Part shown: one piece after another, positions 51,756 through 53,876 of the stretch | How positions within the stretch are numbered: the first letter of the stretch is position 1 | Layout: every line of letters starts with the position of its first letter | Assembly: GCF_023653175.1 (NCBI RefSeq) | Contig: NZ_JAMNXL010000004.1 | Coordinates: forward strand, 1-53,876 | DNA length: 53,876 nt | Reading direction: 5' to 3' | From: Erythrobacter sp. | GTDB lineage: Bacteria > Pseudomonadota > Alphaproteobacteria > Sphingomonadales > Sphingomonadaceae | Notes under the pieces: generated by a model | Seen by the model: the letters and a program-made list of their open reading frames with translations, nothing else | What the model was told of the DNA's origin: nothing | The model's database searches: none | Program-made: the position numbers and the translations under genes

Positions 51756-52505
51756 ATGGACAGGTTGCAGGGAAAAGTGGCTGTCGTCACCGGCTCGAAC
51801 AGCGGCATCGGCCTCGCGGCTGCCAAACTGTTCGCGGCGGAAGGCGCGTTTGTCTTCATGACAGGTCGCCGCCAGACGGAACTCGACGCGGCGGTGACCG
51901 CAATTGGCGGCAACGTGATCGGCGTCCAGAGCGACATTGCCAGGCTCGACGATCTTGATCGGTTGTTCGCTGTGGTGAAGGAGGCCAAAGGGCGTATCGA
52001 CATCCTGTTCGCCAACGCGGGCGGCGGAGAGTTTCTGCCGCTGTCTGACATCACCGAAGAGCACTACGAAAGCACCTTCGCGACCAACGTCAAGGGAACC
52101 TTGTTCACTGTACAAAAGGCACTCCCGCTGATGCGCGATGGCGGCTCGATAATCCTGACTGGCTCTACGGCCTCCATCAAGGGCACACCCGCTTTCAGTA
52201 TCTATGCAGCCAGCAAAGCGGCGATCCGCAGCTTCGCGCGCAACTGGATCCTCGACCTCAAGGGTTCTGGCATCAGGGTCAATGTTCTCGCACCCGGCTC
52301 AACCTCGACCCCTGGTTGGCATGGCCTTGCACCTACGCCAGAAGCGAACCGCGAGATGATCGAAGCGGTGGAGTCCGCGACCCCGCTGGGCCGTCTCGGC
52401 GCTCCGGAAGAGATCGCTGCCGCTGCCCTGTTTCTGGCATCGGACGAAGGCAGCTTCGTCAATGGCATTGAGCTATTTGTCGACGGAGGTATGGCGCAAG
52501 TCTGA
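51756..52505 (+). CDS. Short-chain dehydrogenase/reductase (classical SDR)
   Basis: 249 aa from ATG 51756 (GGGGAG 7 bp upstream). All classical SDR marks are there: cofactor motif VVTGSNSGIGLAAAKLF (TGxxxGIG), NAG in LFANAGGGEFLP, catalytic Ser in ILTGSTASIKG and the YAASK Tyr/Lys pair in FSIYAASKAAIRSF, then PGSTSTPGWHG and the C-terminal GSFVNGIELFVDGGMAQV. The dipeptide GR after beta2 (MTGRRQTELD) suggests NADP preference. It is last in the cluster with the two hydrolases, so the set could hydrolyse an ester or epoxide and then reduce or oxidise the resulting alcohol. Confidence 0.94.
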   Translation: MDRLQGKVAVVTGSNSGIGLAAAKLFAAEGAFVFMTGRRQTELDAAVTAIGGNVIGVQSDIARLDDLDRLFAVVKEAKGRIDILFANAGGGEFLPLSDITEEHYESTFATNVKGTLFTVQKALPLMRDGGSIILTGSTASIKGTPAFSIYAASKAAIRSFARNWILDLKGSGIRVNVLAPGSTSTPGWHGLAPTPEANREMIEAVESATPLGRLGAPEEIAAAALFLASDEGSFVNGIELFVDGGMAQV

Positions 52506-53148
52506 GCATGCCACGTGATATTGAAGGACGCGTGTGGTTGTCGCGCCTTCTGCGTCCTCCCCGCTCAGAAGCGTCCGATGGGGCGTCGTGAAGCGAACCG
52601 TCAGCAGAGCGCCCTCATTCCAGTCTTTGTGGCAGTCGTCGCCGCTTTTCGAAAGTGGTCACATGCCGCGCCGCAGCAATGGCGGCGTTGTTTCTGCGTG
52701 GGGTAGCGCATACCCTCTATCCCTTGGACAATCATGGCCGAGGTGGATGAGGTAGACATGGTCTCACCTGCACTCGCGCTGCTCAAACCGAGTGGTCCGG
52801 AATGCTGGTGCGGCTGTCGGAACTAAGCTCCGGTTCAAACGCGGGCGGCGGCGCAGATCCTGCTCGGCCTGGCCATGATCGAGCACTCGGGTGCCACCTG
52901 AATTTCGCGGTAAAGACTGCGCTTTTGCTGCATGTGCCCGCAAGCTCCCTAGCGAATTTTAAATTCCCGAATTCATGGTAAATTACATAAAGAATATAAC
53001 TTCAAAAACATGATATATAAATTGAGATAAGGCGGCAGCATTTTTTATTAATATTTGAAATATTTGTATATATAGACTAATCCACTTTGTTTCAGCCCAG
53101 TTCAGTTTATCGATTAACACTCGCATTATTATCGATGTGAGGAAAAGT
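52506..53148. other. 643-bp intergenic stretch; AT-rich promoter half before the autotransporter
   Basis: The first 400 bp hold short open frames I cannot assign, one ending in AQILLGLAMIEHSGAT at 52890 that may be a decayed fragment. From about 52960 to 53140 the sequence is strongly AT-rich (runs such as TTTTTTATTAATATTTG and TTGTATATATAG), unlike the rest of the window. Two ATCGAT copies lie at 53109-53114 and 53131-53136. This looks like the promoter and leader of the autotransporter gene. Confidence 0.6.
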
Positions 53149-53876
53149 ATGGTTGACATTCTGACGACTGGTCGCGAGCGAGCATCAGGCACAAACATCG
53201 GCGCGCTCCGCACGGGGGCGGCAAGCGGGGCAATCGCTTTTGTGATCCTCGCTCTGCCGTCCGCAGCACTGGCCCAGAACGAATGCGGCGCGGCGCCTGT
53301 GGGCGGCGGAACCGTGACCTGCGATAGCGGCGGCAATCCCTACCAGAACGGTGTCACCTACTTCGAGCCCGTCGATGATCTGACGATCGTGCTCGAAGAC
53401 GGGGTCGTTATCGATACGTCGGACAGAGAAAATGCCGGCCTTGTCGCCGTGGGCCGTGGCGATACCGCCATAACGGTTCTGGGCGGCACGAACACCTCGA
53501 TCACGACCAGCGCTCAGGGTGCCTTCGGCGTGCTTGGCGTAACCACCTCTGGCGAACTGCGCCTGACCCTTGATAGCATTACCGTGACAGGCCCCCTCGT
53601 CGCCGGCATCGTTGCCCTATCCGACAGCGGCAAGATAACGGTCAATGTAAACACCATAGCGATGTCGGGCGATGACGCCGATGGCATTTCTGCCTTCTCG
53701 AACTTCAACGACGTCTCCATCAGTGCAGGGACAATCTCCACAACCGGTGCAGGCGGAGCGGGGATCGCAGCGCAGAGCGACGGGGGCGACATTACGATCA
53801 ATGCTGAGACGATAACCACTGCCGGCGGTCTGAGTGACCCATTCGGCACGAGCGCTTACGGGATCATGGGAATCAC
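53149..53876 (+). CDS. Autotransporter / beta-helix surface protein, N-terminal part (runs off the window)
   Basis: 242 codons from ATG 53149 (AGGA 5-6 bp upstream), open to the end of the window. A long signal peptide (ASGAIAFVILALPSAALAQ) is followed by a short region with two cysteines (NECGAAPVGGGTVTCDSGGN) and then a beta-helix passenger of repeating Gly/Thr/Ser/Asn strands: TAITVLGGTNTSITTSAQG, LRLTLDSITVTGPLVAGIV, KITVNVNTIAMSGDDADGIS, DVSISAGTISTTGAGGAGI. Repeated turns end in ADGIS or AGGAGIAAQS, as in large autotransporter adhesins. The C-terminal barrel lies outside the window, so the type V class is inferred. It would be secreted to the cell surface. Confidence 0.88.
   Translation, partial: MVDILTTGRERASGTNIGALRTGAASGAIAFVILALPSAALAQNECGAAPVGGGTVTCDSGGNPYQNGVTYFEPVDDLTIVLEDGVVIDTSDRENAGLVAVGRGDTAITVLGGTNTSITTSAQGAFGVLGVTTSGELRLTLDSITVTGPLVAGIVALSDSGKITVNVNTIAMSGDDADGISAFSNFNDVSISAGTISTTGAGGAGIAAQSDGGDITINAETITTAGGLSDPFGTSAYGIMGI

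Noticed and set aside
52506-52960. Transposase remnant
   Set aside because: A fragment ending in AQILLGLAMIEHSGAT looked mobile-element-like, but there is no terminal repeat, no catalytic motif and too little sequence to call it.

Overview
The window looks like a chromosomal segment of a high-GC alphaproteobacterium of the Sphingomonadales, probably near Erythrobacteraceae or Novosphingobium. This rests on the GC-rich codon use, the TonB-dependent receptors, the FixL/FixJ-like and HWE-kinase signalling genes, the WS/DGAT acyltransferase and a mannonate dehydratase whose active-site numbering matches my recollection of the Novosphingobium enzyme. The taxonomic call is inference; there is no rRNA or marker gene here. 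I saw no tRNA, rRNA, CRISPR array, intact insertion sequence or phage gene.

Layout. 1-6000: N-terminus of a TonB-dependent receptor, a secreted protein of unknown function, a small unknown protein, and an outer-membrane protein between two AraC regulators. 6000-15500: a GH31 glycosidase, a DUF427 protein, a haloalkane dehalogenase / DUF1330 / sulfatase operon with overlapping genes and a TetR regulator upstream, then a lipase-like hydrolase coupled to a wax ester synthase. 15500-23000: a tightly overlapping operon of fused 5-oxoprolinase, DUF969, DUF979 and DUF2891, which I read as a pyroglutamate uptake and hydrolysis system, preceded by an acyl-CoA dehydrogenase. 23000-28000: divergent hexuronate genes manD and uxaC-uxuB, making a complete route from glucuronate to 2-keto-3-deoxygluconate, then a GNAT acetyltransferase with a coupled micro-ORF. 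28000-33100: a TonB-dependent receptor divergent from a TauE/SafE permease and a Tat-exported aminotransferase.

33700-46100 is a sensory island: a multi-PAS HWE histidine kinase with its receiver protein, a decayed prolyl oligopeptidase, a FixJ-like regulator overlapping a FixL-like kinase, a BLUF blue-light photoreceptor, a second FixJ-like regulator, and a double-PilZ protein overlapping a GAF-GGDEF-EAL protein. Almost all of it runs on the + strand, which suggests a light- and c-di-GMP-linked circuit. 46400-53876: formate-tetrahydrofolate ligase, an AraC regulator, a chloroperoxidase-like hydrolase, an Asp-nucleophile alpha/beta hydrolase, an SDR oxidoreductase, and the start of an autotransporter adhesin behind an AT-rich leader.

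The strongest regulatory observations are two matching 17-bp inverted repeats (12284-12300 and 12949-12965), in front of the dehalogenase operon and of its TetR gene, and a perfect 19-bp palindrome (39361-39379) in front of the first FixJ-like gene. Many gene junctions use 4-bp ATGA or GTGA overlaps, which I used to fix start codons.
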